This document shows positions 1 to 8,700 of a stretch of DNA of 64,000 nucleotides, in pieces. The position numbers and the translations under genes are program-made. The stretch spans positions 1 through 64,000 of the forward strand of contig JAJDEQ010000164.1 in NCBI GenBank assembly GCA_029259695.1, read 5' to 3'. Under the pieces are notes generated by a model, which had not been told where the DNA came from, ran no database searches, and worked only from the letters and a program-made list of their open reading frames with translations. Numbering within the stretch: position 1 is the stretch's first letter; every line of letters begins with the position of its first letter. Origin of the DNA: Planctomycetota bacterium. GTDB lineage: Bacteria; Planctomycetota; B15-G4.

Positions 1-230
1 GCCCCGAGCGAGACGACCGCGAGCACCGACGGAACCCAGAGCGTGGACGGGACACCCCACACCGACAGCAGCAACTGCACCCAGCCGGTCAGCGCGGCGC
101 CGAGCGCGAAGGCGAGGCACGCCCGCGCCCACCACGCGCCACCCAACCAGGCGGGCGCGAGTGCCCCCGTGGGCCACCAGCCGGCCGCCGTGAGCAGCAG
201 CACGTGCAGGGCTCCGACAGCCAGGCTCAT
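1..230 (-). CDS. Integral membrane protein, N-terminal part (runs off window)
   Basis: Only the first 76 codons are inside the window. The ATG at 230-228 overlaps the TGA of the next gene upstream (227-229) in an ATGA arrangement, so the two are probably translationally coupled. The visible residues are almost all hydrophobic, with at least two membrane-spanning stretches (about residues 3-30 and 36-60) rich in Leu, Ala, Trp and Gly. No catalytic motif is visible. It is the third gene of a minus-strand operon that begins with the lipoprotein at 2661. Function unknown; polytopic glycan-handling enzymes are one possibility, but nothing here shows it. Confidence 0.7.
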   Translation of the reverse strand, partial: MSLAVGALHVLLLTAAGWWPTGALAPAWLGGAWWARACLAFALGAALTGWVQLLLSVWGVPSTLWVPSVLAVVSLG

Positions 231-1024
231 TCGTCGACTCGCAGCGGTCCGCGCGTCTGGGCATCGTCGCCGCCCTCGAGTGCCGCCAGATCGACGATCC
301 AGCGCCCCGGGTGCTCGGCTCCGTGCGGGAGCTGCCGCGCCAGGTCGAGCATGGCGGCCCGGTCGAGACCGGGGGGGACCTCGTGGAGCAGCGGGTAGAT
401 CGGGCGGGGATAGAGGACCCAGGCGGTGATGTTCCACAGGAACTGGTTCGTGCCCACCAGGATCACTGCTTCGTCCTCGGGCACGGTGTCGCGCCATGCG
501 CGCAGCGTGTCCTCGAGCGGGCCGGCCACGACGTGCAAGGCGTCGTCGCTCAGCGTCCAGCGTGCACGGACCGCCGCCTCGCGCTGGTCGGAAACCGAGG
601 CCGCAACGCGCCAGACTCCCAGCGCCAGCGCGCCCCACACCATCACCGACACGAACAGCGGCCCCCAGCCCCGGTCTGCCCGTGCGTCTTCGGCGCCGTG
701 TCCGGTCGCCGTGGAGGTTCCCGCCGGGCCCGTCCGCGCCCAGCGCTCGTTCCACAACAGGAGCGTGCACCCGGCGGCCAGCCCGACCAACAGGAACAGC
801 AGATCGTCGCGCCGGGCCGGCGCGAGCAAGCCATCGAAAGCGTCGCGCTCGGCGGGCGACAGGGTCCGCACGTCGGGGTGCTTTCCACGCCATGAGTCGA
901 GCAGAGGCACGCTGTCGATGCCGTCGACGCGCGACACGATGACCGCCCCGGTGGCGCACGCGACGGCCAGCACAAGCAACACGACCTGTCGCAAGAGCCG
1001 CTGGTTCCCCAGGCGCGTGGTCAC
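227..1024 (-). CDS. Hypothetical membrane protein
   Basis: Predicted protein of 265 residues. I chose the GTG at 1024-1022 because it overlaps the TGA of the upstream lipoprotein gene (GTGA, 1021-1024); the frame runs further upstream, but that part is arginine-rich shadow sequence. Three hydrophobic stretches are visible: about residues 12-32, 72-90 and 125-142. After the last one comes a hydrophilic C-terminal half with the segment LVGTNQFLWNITAWVLYPRP and many acidic residues, probably outside the membrane. I recognise no family. It sits between a lipoprotein and another membrane protein, all coupled by 4-base overlaps, so the three products probably act together in the envelope. Confidence 0.75.
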   Translation of the reverse strand: MTTRLGNQRLLRQVVLLVLAVACATGAVIVSRVDGIDSVPLLDSWRGKHPDVRTLSPAERDAFDGLLAPARRDDLLFLLVGLAAGCTLLLWNERWARTGPAGTSTATGHGAEDARADRGWGPLFVSVMVWGALALGVWRVAASVSDQREAAVRARWTLSDDALHVVAGPLEDTLRAWRDTVPEDEAVILVGTNQFLWNITAWVLYPRPIYPLLHEVPPGLDRAAMLDLARQLPHGAEHPGRWIVDLAALEGGDDAQTRGPLRVDE

Positions 1025-2661
1025 CGGTCGTCCCGGGCCGCCGCCCTCCAGGTGACGTGCACGCCACCGTCGATCCGGTCGAGCTCCATCCGGCCCTCGA
1101 GCTCGGGCAGGTCGATCTCCGCCCACACCAGCGGGTCGTCCCGCACGCCCTCGGCGACGGCCTCCTCGACGCGACGACACATGAGCGACGGCGGGGCCTC
1201 CACGTCGCCCGGTGCCATCCAGATCACATCGCCCGTGCGACCCGTCGTGAGTTCCACCCGGCTCCCGCTGACCAACGCGAAGCGCCCGTCCGGCCGGGCG
1301 ACGAAGCGCGGCCTGTCCTCGATCCCGCCAGCCTGCCCCCCGGGCACGTCGTCGAGAGCGGCGGCGAACTCCTCCAACATCGGGCGCGGGTCGTAGGCCT
1401 GGGGCGCGCGCGTGCTGACCAGCAAAGCGAGTGAGGGCAACGCAGGCGGCTCGACGCCCACGTCGTCACCGGTTTCCCAGGGCACCAGGAAGTACGCGGC
1501 GGCTCCGGGCCCCACGACCTCCACCGCAGCTGAGGCGTCGAATACCGCGTGCGAGGCGCCGAGCCAGGAGAGCGAGTCGTTCGAGAGCGCTCGGGCCGGC
1601 GCCCACCAGCGCTCGAAGGCCGCAGCGGCCCGGCCGTGGTCGAGACCGAATGCAGCCTGGACGCCACGGACCGGCGGCGCCGGTTCGAGGGCACCGAACA
1701 GCTCCAGCAGCGCGGCATCCGGATTCCACGTGGCCGTGACGTCCAGGGACGCCGGCACGCCGGCCGCGCCGAACGCCGACGCGATCACATCGCCCACCGC
1801 GCCCCGCTCATCGGGGGCGACGAACTGGCTGCGGCCGACTTCCATCGACGGGCCGCGCAGGTGCACCTGCAGCTTGCGCAACTCGCGCAGGCCGCTCATG
1901 GAGAGCAGCGCTTCGGGCAGTTCCGGGTCGAGCCCGGCCCCCACGTCCGCCCCCTCGCGCCGGGCCATGGCCTCGGCCGTCGCCAGCATCCCCTGCACAC
2001 CCGCGAGCGAGCGCGTGATCTCCTCGTGGTAGGCCGTGCGCACCCGTTCGGCATCGAGCGAGACGACGAGCTCGAGCCGATCGCTGGGTGCCAATCCCTC
2101 GATGCGGCGCACGACGTTGCGGCACACGCCTCCCGCCTCGAAGGACGGCATGATCCACGCCCGTTCGCCGTCGGTGGTGATGTGCAGCTGCAGCACGGGC
2201 GTGCCCAGCGTGCCGAGCATGCGCAGTGCGCCGGCCAGGGTGGGCGTGGCACCCATGCCGCGAGCGCCGAGCATCAGCATGCCCAGCGCCGAGTCCGGTG
2301 CGATCGCCAGCCGGAAGCGATCCTCGCCGAGCGCCGTGAGGGCAGGCCAACGCTGCAGGGAGGACCAGAACAGGTCGTCGTTGCGGATCGGCAGCACAAC
2401 GGCGGCGGAGCCACCGAGGGCGGAAGGGTCCAGGGGCACCAGCAACAGCGGTCCGCCGCCCAGGCCCTCGGGCGACCAGTCGAGCAGGGCCCGGCTCAGG
2501 GCCACGAGGCCCTCTTCGGGCAGGTGCGCCGCGACGTACCCCAACACACCCGGCTCGGGCACGGTGAGCGGCCAGCGGCCGGCCCCCGCCTCGTCGGAAG
2601 CGGACTCGCCGGTGCAACTCGTGAGCAACACCAGCAGGCAGCCGAGGAGACGACCATCCAT
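1021..2661 (-). CDS. Lipoprotein of unknown function (546 aa)
   Basis: The ATG at 2661-2659 begins a short signal peptide ending in a lipobox (LVLLTSC, Cys about residue 16), so the product should be lipid-anchored in the envelope. The open frame continues upstream over the divergent gene queG, but that extension has no signal sequence and is rejected. The mature part has alternating short hydrophobic strands and repeated references to a two-lobed pattern (similar WxxL/ALxALG segments in each half), as in periplasmic proteins of the DUF3352 kind; that comparison is a guess. First gene of a coupled three-gene minus-strand operon; only 54 bases separate it from queG. Confidence 0.75.
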   Translation of the reverse strand: MDGRLLGCLLVLLTSCTGESASDEAGAGRWPLTVPEPGVLGYVAAHLPEEGLVALSRALLDWSPEGLGGGPLLLVPLDPSALGGSAAVVLPIRNDDLFWSSLQRWPALTALGEDRFRLAIAPDSALGMLMLGARGMGATPTLAGALRMLGTLGTPVLQLHITTDGERAWIMPSFEAGGVCRNVVRRIEGLAPSDRLELVVSLDAERVRTAYHEEITRSLAGVQGMLATAEAMARREGADVGAGLDPELPEALLSMSGLRELRKLQVHLRGPSMEVGRSQFVAPDERGAVGDVIASAFGAAGVPASLDVTATWNPDAALLELFGALEPAPPVRGVQAAFGLDHGRAAAAFERWWAPARALSNDSLSWLGASHAVFDASAAVEVVGPGAAAYFLVPWETGDDVGVEPPALPSLALLVSTRAPQAYDPRPMLEEFAAALDDVPGGQAGGIEDRPRFVARPDGRFALVSGSRVELTTGRTGDVIWMAPGDVEAPPSLMCRRVEEAVAEGVRDDPLVWAEIDLPELEGRMELDRIDGGVHVTWRAAARDDR

Positions 2662-2702
2662 GGCGCCATGGTACACGCGGCCACGGCGATCCGAACGCAC
2701 TG

Positions 2703-2708
2703 CTACGA
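2703..2708 (+). promoter_or_regulatory. Possible -10 element for queG, implying a leaderless mRNA
   Basis: TACGAT lies seven bases before the queG ATG at 2716 and there is no purine-rich ribosome-binding sequence between them. If this is the -10 box, transcription would begin at or next to the start codon. No convincing -35 hexamer is visible, so this is weak. Confidence 0.3.
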
Positions 2709-2715
2709 TCCCGCC

Positions 2716-3723
2716 ATGACCAGCGCGAGCATCGAGGCGCGAGAGCGTGTGCGTGAGGTGTTCCTCGCGCACGGCCTGAGTCGCGTGCGTTTCACCGACG
2801 CCGCGCCGGTCGAGGATCGGGTCAGCCCGTGGGTCGCCGCCGGGCGACAGGCCTCCATGGAGTGGCTCGCGCGTGAGCCGGCCCGGCGCACCGACACGGC
2901 CACGGTCTTCCCCGGCGCCCGGACGGTGATCTGCACCGCCGTCGCGTACCCGGCCACCGACGCACGCGGACCCATCGCCGGTTACGCACGGGGCGAGGAC
3001 TACCACCACACGCTGCGCGACGCTCTCGAGCGAGGCCTGTCCGCCGCTCGCGAGCTGACCCCGGGGATGACCGGTCGCGTCTGCGTCGACACCGCGCCCC
3101 TGCTCGAGCGGGCGTTCGCGGCCCGCGCGGGGCTGGGCTGGATCGGGCGCAACACCATGCTGCTCGACGAGACCCTGGGACCCTGGATGCTGCTGGGCGA
3201 GGTGCTCGTGGACGTCGCCTTCCCGCCCGATGCGCCGGTGGCCGAGCGCTGCGGCACATGCACCGCCTGCGTCGATGCCTGCCCCACGGAGGCCCTCGAC
3301 GAGCAGGGCCTCGACGCGCGCCGCTGCCTCTCCTACTGGACCATCGAGCACCGCGGCCCCCTGCCCGACACCTGGGCCCAGGCCCTCGGCCAGCGCGTCT
3401 TCGGCTGCGACGACTGCCTGACGGCCTGCCCGTTTCCCGGGCCCGGAGCCGCCGCCGCCCGATCGGTCGATCCGCCGCGGGGCCGCCTCGCAGGTCCGCT
3501 CCCCCAAGGCCCCCCCCCGGGCGAGCAACCCGCCGAGCCCCCGGCGTTCAGCCCCCGGGACGACCTCACGGCCCCCGACCTGGACGAGTTGGAGCGCCTG
3601 GCCAACGAATCCTTCCGGCGGCACTTCGGCAGCACCCCCCTGGAGCGCGCGCGCAAGGGTGGCTTCCTGCGCAACATCGCCGCCGTCCGAGCCGCCGCCC
3701 GGGACCGACGCGACGGGCACTGA
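2716..3723 (+). CDS. queG: Epoxyqueuosine reductase QueG
   Basis: Last step of queuosine synthesis in tRNA: reduces epoxyqueuosine to queuosine at the wobble base, using cobalamin and two [4Fe-4S] clusters in the cytoplasm. The 335-residue protein shows the family features in order: an N-terminal substrate/cobalamin region, the GLGWIGRNTMLL segment, a first cluster motif CGTCTACVDACP, the RRCLSYWTIEHRG segment, and a second cluster motif CDDCLTACP. The C-terminal part (NESFRRHFGSTPLERARKGGFLRNIA) is the conserved tail. A Pro-rich stretch between the second cluster and the tail is longer than usual. The ATG at 2716 is the first start that gives the normal N-terminus. Transcribed away from the lipoprotein operon at 2661. 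Confidence 0.95.
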   Translation: MTSASIEARERVREVFLAHGLSRVRFTDAAPVEDRVSPWVAAGRQASMEWLAREPARRTDTATVFPGARTVICTAVAYPATDARGPIAGYARGEDYHHTLRDALERGLSAARELTPGMTGRVCVDTAPLLERAFAARAGLGWIGRNTMLLDETLGPWMLLGEVLVDVAFPPDAPVAERCGTCTACVDACPTEALDEQGLDARRCLSYWTIEHRGPLPDTWAQALGQRVFGCDDCLTACPFPGPGAAAARSVDPPRGRLAGPLPQGPPPGEQPAEPPAFSPRDDLTAPDLDELERLANESFRRHFGSTPLERARKGGFLRNIAAVRAAARDRRDGH

Positions 3724-3747
3724 ACAGACGCCACCCGAATGAACGTC

Positions 3748-3753
3748 TACAAT
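3748..3753 (+). promoter_or_regulatory. Possible -10 element for the TatD-like gene
   Basis: TACAAT is a good match to a sigma-70 -10 box in otherwise GC-rich sequence, about 130 bases before the ATG at 3884. No clear -35 is visible at 16-18 bases upstream. The 160-base gap between queG and the next gene otherwise holds nothing I can name. Confidence 0.25.
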
Positions 3754-3883
3754 GCCGGCTTGGCTCCGGCCGGCGCTCCTCCCCGCCCCCGGGACCCCCA
3801 TCGGTCGTGACCGGTTCGCGCCGCTTCAAGCGCCGCGCCCATCGACCCGTTCCTCCGAACCCTCCGCCTTCCCGGGTGCGCCC

Positions 3884-4708
3884 ATGAAGATCTTCGAGCC
3901 CCACATCCACATGTACTCCCGCAACACCCGCGACTACGCGGAGATGGCGGCGGCCGGTATTCGTTCGGTGATCGAGCCGGGCGGTTTCTGGCTCGGGTAC
4001 ACCCGCCAGCACCCCGAGACGTGCCTGGAGTACTTCGAACACCTGATCCAATTCGAGCACACGCGCGCGACGAAAGCCGGCATCAACTACCACTGCACCT
4101 TCGCGCTCAACCCGAAGGAGGGGCACAACCCCGCCATCCGCGAAGCGGTCATGGCGAAGTTGCCCGAGTACCTCGATCACCCGTTGTGCCCGGCCCTGGG
4201 CGAAGTGGGTTACGACGCCATCGACGAGGTGGAGGAGCAGCTCGTGCTCGAACAACTCGAGCTCGCCAAGCAGAAGAAGCTGCCGGTGCTCGTGCACACG
4301 CCCCACGTCGACAAGCTCGAAGGGACCCGGCGCCTGATCGACAACTGTCGCGACGTGGGCATCGACCCCGACCTGGTGGAGATCGATCACTGCACCGAGG
4401 AGACCGTCGCCGCCGTGGTCGACGCCGGCTACTGGTGCGGCTTCACGATCTACCCGGTGACCAAGCTGTCGCCGGAACGGGCGGTGACGATCCTCAAGCA
4501 GTACGGCACCGAACGGATGCTGGTCAACAGCTCGGCCGACTGGGGCCCGTCCGATCCGCTCTCGGTGCCCAAGCTGGCCGTGCTCATGGAGCAGGCCGGC
4601 TTCGACTACGACACCGTGCAACGCCTGGTGTGGGACAACCCCGTGCGCTTCTTCGGCCAGTCCGGAAAACTCAGCGAGCAACCCATCTACGCCGAGGCCG
4701 TGGCCTGA
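3884..4708 (+). CDS. TatD-like metal-dependent hydrolase
   Basis: A 274-residue TIM-barrel hydrolase of the amidohydrolase superfamily. Metal-binding signatures are visible: HxH near the N-terminus (PHIHMYS, His7 and His9), EVGYD in the middle of the barrel, HTPH after strand 5, EIDHC after strand 6, and a late aspartate in SSADWG. This is closer to the TatD-like proteins that begin FEPHIHMYSR and include the EboB-like group than to classical DNase TatD, so the substrate is not known. The frame extends upstream to 3752, but that N-terminus is low-complexity; the ATG at 3884 gives the family's usual start. Followed after 6 bases by a lipoprotein gene, probably co-transcribed. Confidence 0.85.
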   Translation: MKIFEPHIHMYSRNTRDYAEMAAAGIRSVIEPGGFWLGYTRQHPETCLEYFEHLIQFEHTRATKAGINYHCTFALNPKEGHNPAIREAVMAKLPEYLDHPLCPALGEVGYDAIDEVEEQLVLEQLELAKQKKLPVLVHTPHVDKLEGTRRLIDNCRDVGIDPDLVEIDHCTEETVAAVVDAGYWCGFTIYPVTKLSPERAVTILKQYGTERMLVNSSADWGPSDPLSVPKLAVLMEQAGFDYDTVQRLVWDNPVRFFGQSGKLSEQPIYAEAVA

Positions 4709-4714
4709 TCCGTG

Positions 4715-5503
4715 ATGCCTCCCGCCACCATGTCCCGCGCGTTGCTGCTCGCCGCGGCCACACTGCTCACGGGCTGCGGCCCTGCGGCCGACCCGTCCGA
4801 CGACTCGACCGACAGCGTGCCGGCGGCGGACGCCCTCAGCCCCGGGACTGCAAACGGGGCTGAAGCGCAGGTCGCGTCCGACACGAACGAGACGGCCTCG
4901 AGCCCGACCGGATCGGCGGCGAACACGGCGGACCTGCCGCGCGCGTCGTCCGCTTGCCCGCCCCTGGCCAAGGGTCTCGTGGTGGGCACTTGGACGCCAC
5001 CCGAGGACAGCGGCTTCGAACAGACCTGGATCGACGAGGCCGGCCTGCGCGAGACCTTCACGAAGCAGAAGGCCGGACGCCGAGCCTGGCGCGGCTTCGG
5101 CTCCGCCTCCGACGAGACGCTCGTCGACGCCCTGCTGAACGACCGCGAGGGCCCCGCCGTCGGTTACCTCTTCACGCTCGTCCAGCGCATGGGCGAGGAC
5201 GGTGAATGGCCGGACCGGGACGCGGTCCTGCACTTGCGGCACCGCGGCCGTGTGAGCGCCCACTTCGACGGCGCACTGATCGTGGACGCACCCGCACCGC
5301 GCGCCGGCACCTGGGGCGAGGTGCGCATCCCGGTGCGTCTCACCGGCGCCTTCGACGTCGTGCTGCTGAAGCTCGGGCGCGGCGCGCCCCAACTCGGTGA
5401 CTCGATGAACGTCGACCTGCGCATCAGCAACCCCGACGGCTCACCCATGGACGGCCAGGGCTGGAACACCATGCGCCCGTCCGGCTTCCCGTCGGACATC
5501 TGA
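4715..5503 (+). CDS. Lipoprotein of unknown function
   Basis: Predicted 262-residue protein with a signal peptide and lipobox (TLLTGC). Starts at 4712 (GTG), 4715 (ATG) and 4730 (ATG, giving MSRALLLAAA) are all possible; the last gives the most typical signal peptide. After the Cys comes a Ser/Thr/Ala/Asp-rich linker of about 60 residues, then a folded domain with a central hydrophobic core (VGYLFTLVQRMGEDGEWP, HFDGALIVDAP) and a C-terminal beta-rich part. I do not recognise the domain. It follows the TatD-like gene closely and faces the end of the c-di-GMP gene at 5520. Confidence 0.75.
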   Translation: MPPATMSRALLLAAATLLTGCGPAADPSDDSTDSVPAADALSPGTANGAEAQVASDTNETASSPTGSAANTADLPRASSACPPLAKGLVVGTWTPPEDSGFEQTWIDEAGLRETFTKQKAGRRAWRGFGSASDETLVDALLNDREGPAVGYLFTLVQRMGEDGEWPDRDAVLHLRHRGRVSAHFDGALIVDAPAPRAGTWGEVRIPVRLTGAFDVVLLKLGRGAPQLGDSMNVDLRISNPDGSPMDGQGWNTMRPSGFPSDI

Positions 5504-5519
5504 GCAACCGGCCCGTCTG

Positions 5520-6449
5520 TCAGGCGGCGGCGACGACCGGCCGCAACTGGCCCAGCTGCCACATGAGCAACCGGTTGCGCCCGCTCTCCTTGGCCTTGTA
5601 GAGCGCGTCGTCGGCCCGCTCGACCAGGGACTCGAGCGTGTCGTTCTCTTCGAGCTCCGCAACGCCCCCCGAGATCGTGACGGGCAGCGCGGCAGCCTCG
5701 GAGTTGGTGAGCTGGATCGGGTTCACGTCCAGGTGCACCCGGAAGCGTTCGACGATCATCGCCGCGTCCTCCAGCGCCGTCCCCGGGAACGCGAACAGGA
5801 ACTCCTCGCCACCCCAGCGCACGACCACGTCGGTCAGGCGCGAGACCTCCCGCAACTTGTCCGACATCTGGCGCAGCACGTCGTCCCCGGCGCCATGGCC
5901 GAGCGTGTCGTTGATGCGCTTGAAGTGATCGATGTCCAGCAGGGCCACGGCCAGGCCGTCACCCGAGCGCCGACTGCGAGCGATCTCCTCGTTGAGGCGG
6001 TCCACTCCGAAGCGGCGGTTGGCGAGACTCGTGAGCGGATCGGTGCGGGACGCCTCTTCGAGCGAGTCCGTGCGCACCTTCTGCTCGGCGAGGCGCCGCA
6101 CGGTCGCGATCAGCACCTTCTCGTTCCACGGCTTGGTCATGAACGCCGCAGCCCCGGCCTCGACGTTGCGCACGTGGTCCTCGTCCGCCGTGCTCGACGT
6201 GAGGATCAGGATCGGCAGATTGCGCAACTGGCCGGCGCGCTGGATCGTGTTGACGAGCGTCAGCCCGTCGATGGCGGGCATCTTCAAGTCGGAGATGACC
6301 ACGTGGAAACCGTGGCCGGGCGCCAGCTTGTCGAGCGCCTCGCCCCCGTTGCGTGCTTCTTCGACGTGCATATCGTTCGAGCGCAGTTGCTCGGTCAACG
6401 TGTAGCGGATGGTCGCGCTATCGTCGACAACCAGGACGCGGATGGTCAT
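5520..6449 (-). CDS. Response regulator diguanylate cyclase (REC-GGDEF, WspR-like)
   Basis: Makes the second messenger c-di-GMP when phosphorylated. Of 309 residues, 1-120 form a receiver domain with acidic pocket DD at 9-10, phospho-acceptor Asp54 and Lys106. A helical linker follows, then a GGDEF domain from about 135 with an intact active site GGEEF at 213-217. The product-inhibition I-site RxxD is also present (Arg204-Asp207), five residues before GGEEF. The start overlaps the end of the cheA-like gene by four bases (6446-6449), so the kinase and its output are coupled. Domain order matches WspR of the Pseudomonas Wsp pathway; here the input would be the hybrid kinase upstream. Confidence 0.92.
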   Translation of the reverse strand: MTIRVLVVDDSATIRYTLTEQLRSNDMHVEEARNGGEALDKLAPGHGFHVVISDLKMPAIDGLTLVNTIQRAGQLRNLPILILTSSTADEDHVRNVEAGAAAFMTKPWNEKVLIATVRRLAEQKVRTDSLEEASRTDPLTSLANRRFGVDRLNEEIARSRRSGDGLAVALLDIDHFKRINDTLGHGAGDDVLRQMSDKLREVSRLTDVVVRWGGEEFLFAFPGTALEDAAMIVERFRVHLDVNPIQLTNSEAAALPVTISGGVAELEENDTLESLVERADDALYKAKESGRNRLLMWQLGQLRPVVAAA

Positions 6450-8698
6450 GACGGTTTCCCTGGATGAAGTGAGAGGTGGTTCGTGAGGGTCTCCACCACG
6501 CGTTCACCGACGTGGGGATCCTTGGGCAGGTAGGCCAGGGCGCCGGCGCTCATGGCGCGCGCACGGCCTTCTTCCTGGGGGAAGCTGGTGACCAGCACGA
6601 CGGGTGCACGGTCGGCGAGGAGTTGGAGCACGCCGAAGCCGTCGAGTCGCGGCATCTGCACGTCGGTCACGACGGCGTCGCACACCGTCTCCTCGAAGCG
6701 TTCGACTCCGGCTCGGCCGTCCTCAGCGAGGACGACGTCGAAACCGGCTTCGGTCAGCACGCCGTGCAGCTGGGCGCGCAACGTCGGACTGTCGTCCACC
6801 AGGAGCACGCGGTGCACCGCCGGCGCGGACCGCTGAAGCGTCTCTGTCGTCCCTCGGGCTGCGGCGGCGACCTCGCGCAGGTCGAGGATCAGCGCCGGAT
6901 CCCCCTGGGGCAGGATCGCCACCCCGTCTACGCGCGGCACGCGACCGAGGTGGTTCCCCATCGGTCTCCTGACGACTTCGATGAAGTCCCCGATCGCGTC
7001 CACCGCCACGGCCACGTCTCCTTCTCGGTCACTCAGGCGCACGACTTGTCGCGGCTCGCCGTGTCGAGACGTGCCGGAGCTGGACCAGCCCAGCACCTCC
7101 GCCAGCGGCCGGGCGGAACCGTCGTCGGGACCGATCGACCCCAGCCCGCTCTTGGGCAGGATCATGCCGACGTCCCCCACGCGCACCAGCAGGCCGTCCA
7201 CGACCGACAGCCGGAGCGGGAGTTCGAACTCGATGCGCGTGCCGGCTCCGGCCTGGGACTCGACGCGCACGTCGCCGCGCATGCGTTCGATGGTCGCTGC
7301 CAGCGCACCCATGCCGATCCCACGACCGGAGAACTCGGTCACTTCATCCCGGGTGGAGATGCCGGCGGTGAGCAGCGCGCGGCACAACTGCTCGTCGTCG
7401 AGCCCCGCGGCCTGGGCGCCGAGCTTGCCGCGAACGGCGGCGGTGTCGATGCCCCGTCCGTCGTCCTCCACCGTGACGCAGACCCGGTCGCCTCGCACGG
7501 CGATGCCGAGCGTGATGCTGCCCTGGGGCGACTTCCCGCAAGCCACGCGTTCCTCGGGCGGCTCGATGCCATGGTCGACGGCATTGCGCAACACGTGGGT
7601 CAACGGCCCCTTGAGTGCCTCGAGCAACATCACGTCGAGCAGCGCCTCGCGCCCGTCGACGCGAGTGCGGAGTTCGCGGCCGAGCGCGCGGGCGGTGTCG
7701 CGAGCAACCCGTTCGAGGTGCACCACCAACGGCGCGACCGGAACGAGCGAGAGCGATTGCGATCGGTCCACGAGATCGCGCGCGCGCTTCTCGAGCAGGC
7801 GCAGGATCGGGTTGAGCTGGTACACGGCACCCCGCAACTCGTTGCGCACGCGGACGATCTCACCGTCGGCATCGTCGGGCAACGTCACCGTGGCCAGGCG
7901 CCGCATGGCGCCGCGCAGCCCCTTGAGCTGGGCTTCGGCGGAGAAGGCGTCGGCGAGGATCTCGGCGGCCCCGTCCACCACGCCGTCGATGTTCGCGCGC
8001 GGGACCCGCAGCGTGTCAGCGCCGCGTGGGTCGCCCGTTCGCGGGGGCGTGTCGCGGCGATCCAAACCGCGCCGATCGTCCAGCCCGTCGCGCCGGTCGG
8101 TGGTCGCACGGCGCTCGGTCGTCGCTTGCTCCCCCGCCTCGACGGACCCGTTCGGCGAGCCCGCGGGCAGCGACGAGTCGGACGGCGCCTGCCCCGTCGC
8201 TCCGAGCGCAGGCTCGTCGGCCGGCGTGGGTGCGGCCGGCGTGGGTGCGACCGGCGGGGACTGTGGGGACTCGGGCTCGAGCTGCTCGACCGGGACGGGC
8301 GCCGCGGGCGCGGGCCCCGTCGCACCGTTCTCGAGGTCCTCGATCAGCTCCTGGGCTCGGGACTCGATCGCCTCGTCGCCGGGCACTGCCGTCAGTTCCG
8401 AGAGCAGGTCGCAGGTGCGCAGGACGAGCCCGACGGCCTCGGCCGCGGTGCTGTGCTCGTCACGCCACGGCATGACGAAGGTCTCCATGGCGTGCGAGAG
8501 GTGCCCCATCTGCTCCAGGCCCACCACCCGCGAGCTGCCCTTCAGGTCGTGGGCCAGGCGCAGGATGTCCTCGAGCAACGCCTCGCGTTCCGGGTCTTCC
8601 TGCTCGATGCGCAGCAGGTTGGCCTCGATGACCTGGAGCGATTCCGCCAGCTCCGTCTCGAAGATGCGCAGCAACGTGGGGTCGATGGCGGCCGGCAT
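6446..8698 (-). CDS. CheA-type hybrid histidine kinase with C-terminal receiver (WspE-like)
   Basis: 750 residues. HPt domain at the N-terminus with phospho-acceptor His50 (LAHDLKGSSR). A long Pro/Ala/Arg-rich linker (about 130-225) follows, then a dimerisation and histidine-kinase ATPase region with N-box NAVDHGIEPPEE and G-boxes DDGRGID and GRGIGMG. Next come a CheW-like coupling domain and a receiver domain near the C-terminus (VDDSPTL, Asp679 in VVTDVQMP). Role: receives the signal from the adjacent methyl-accepting protein through CheW and phosphorylates its own receiver and/or the REC-GGDEF protein. No P2 domain is obvious. The gene begins two bases after the MCP stop and overlaps the GGDEF gene by four, so all are one operon. 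Confidence 0.92.
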   Translation of the reverse strand: MPAAIDPTLLRIFETELAESLQVIEANLLRIEQEDPEREALLEDILRLAHDLKGSSRVVGLEQMGHLSHAMETFVMPWRDEHSTAAEAVGLVLRTCDLLSELTAVPGDEAIESRAQELIEDLENGATGPAPAAPVPVEQLEPESPQSPPVAPTPAAPTPADEPALGATGQAPSDSSLPAGSPNGSVEAGEQATTERRATTDRRDGLDDRRGLDRRDTPPRTGDPRGADTLRVPRANIDGVVDGAAEILADAFSAEAQLKGLRGAMRRLATVTLPDDADGEIVRVRNELRGAVYQLNPILRLLEKRARDLVDRSQSLSLVPVAPLVVHLERVARDTARALGRELRTRVDGREALLDVMLLEALKGPLTHVLRNAVDHGIEPPEERVACGKSPQGSITLGIAVRGDRVCVTVEDDGRGIDTAAVRGKLGAQAAGLDDEQLCRALLTAGISTRDEVTEFSGRGIGMGALAATIERMRGDVRVESQAGAGTRIEFELPLRLSVVDGLLVRVGDVGMILPKSGLGSIGPDDGSARPLAEVLGWSSSGTSRHGEPRQVVRLSDREGDVAVAVDAIGDFIEVVRRPMGNHLGRVPRVDGVAILPQGDPALILDLREVAAAARGTTETLQRSAPAVHRVLLVDDSPTLRAQLHGVLTEAGFDVVLAEDGRAGVERFEETVCDAVVTDVQMPRLDGFGVLQLLADRAPVVLVTSFPQEEGRARAMSAGALAYLPKDPHVGERVVETLTNHLSLHPGKPS

Positions 8699-8700
8699 GA

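Noticed and set aside
1549-2715. Long plus-strand open frame in front of queG
   Set aside because: It is continuous with queG but has no signal, no conserved motif and lies antisense to the lipoprotein gene; in this GC-rich DNA such frames are expected. QueG homologues begin at the ATG at 2716.
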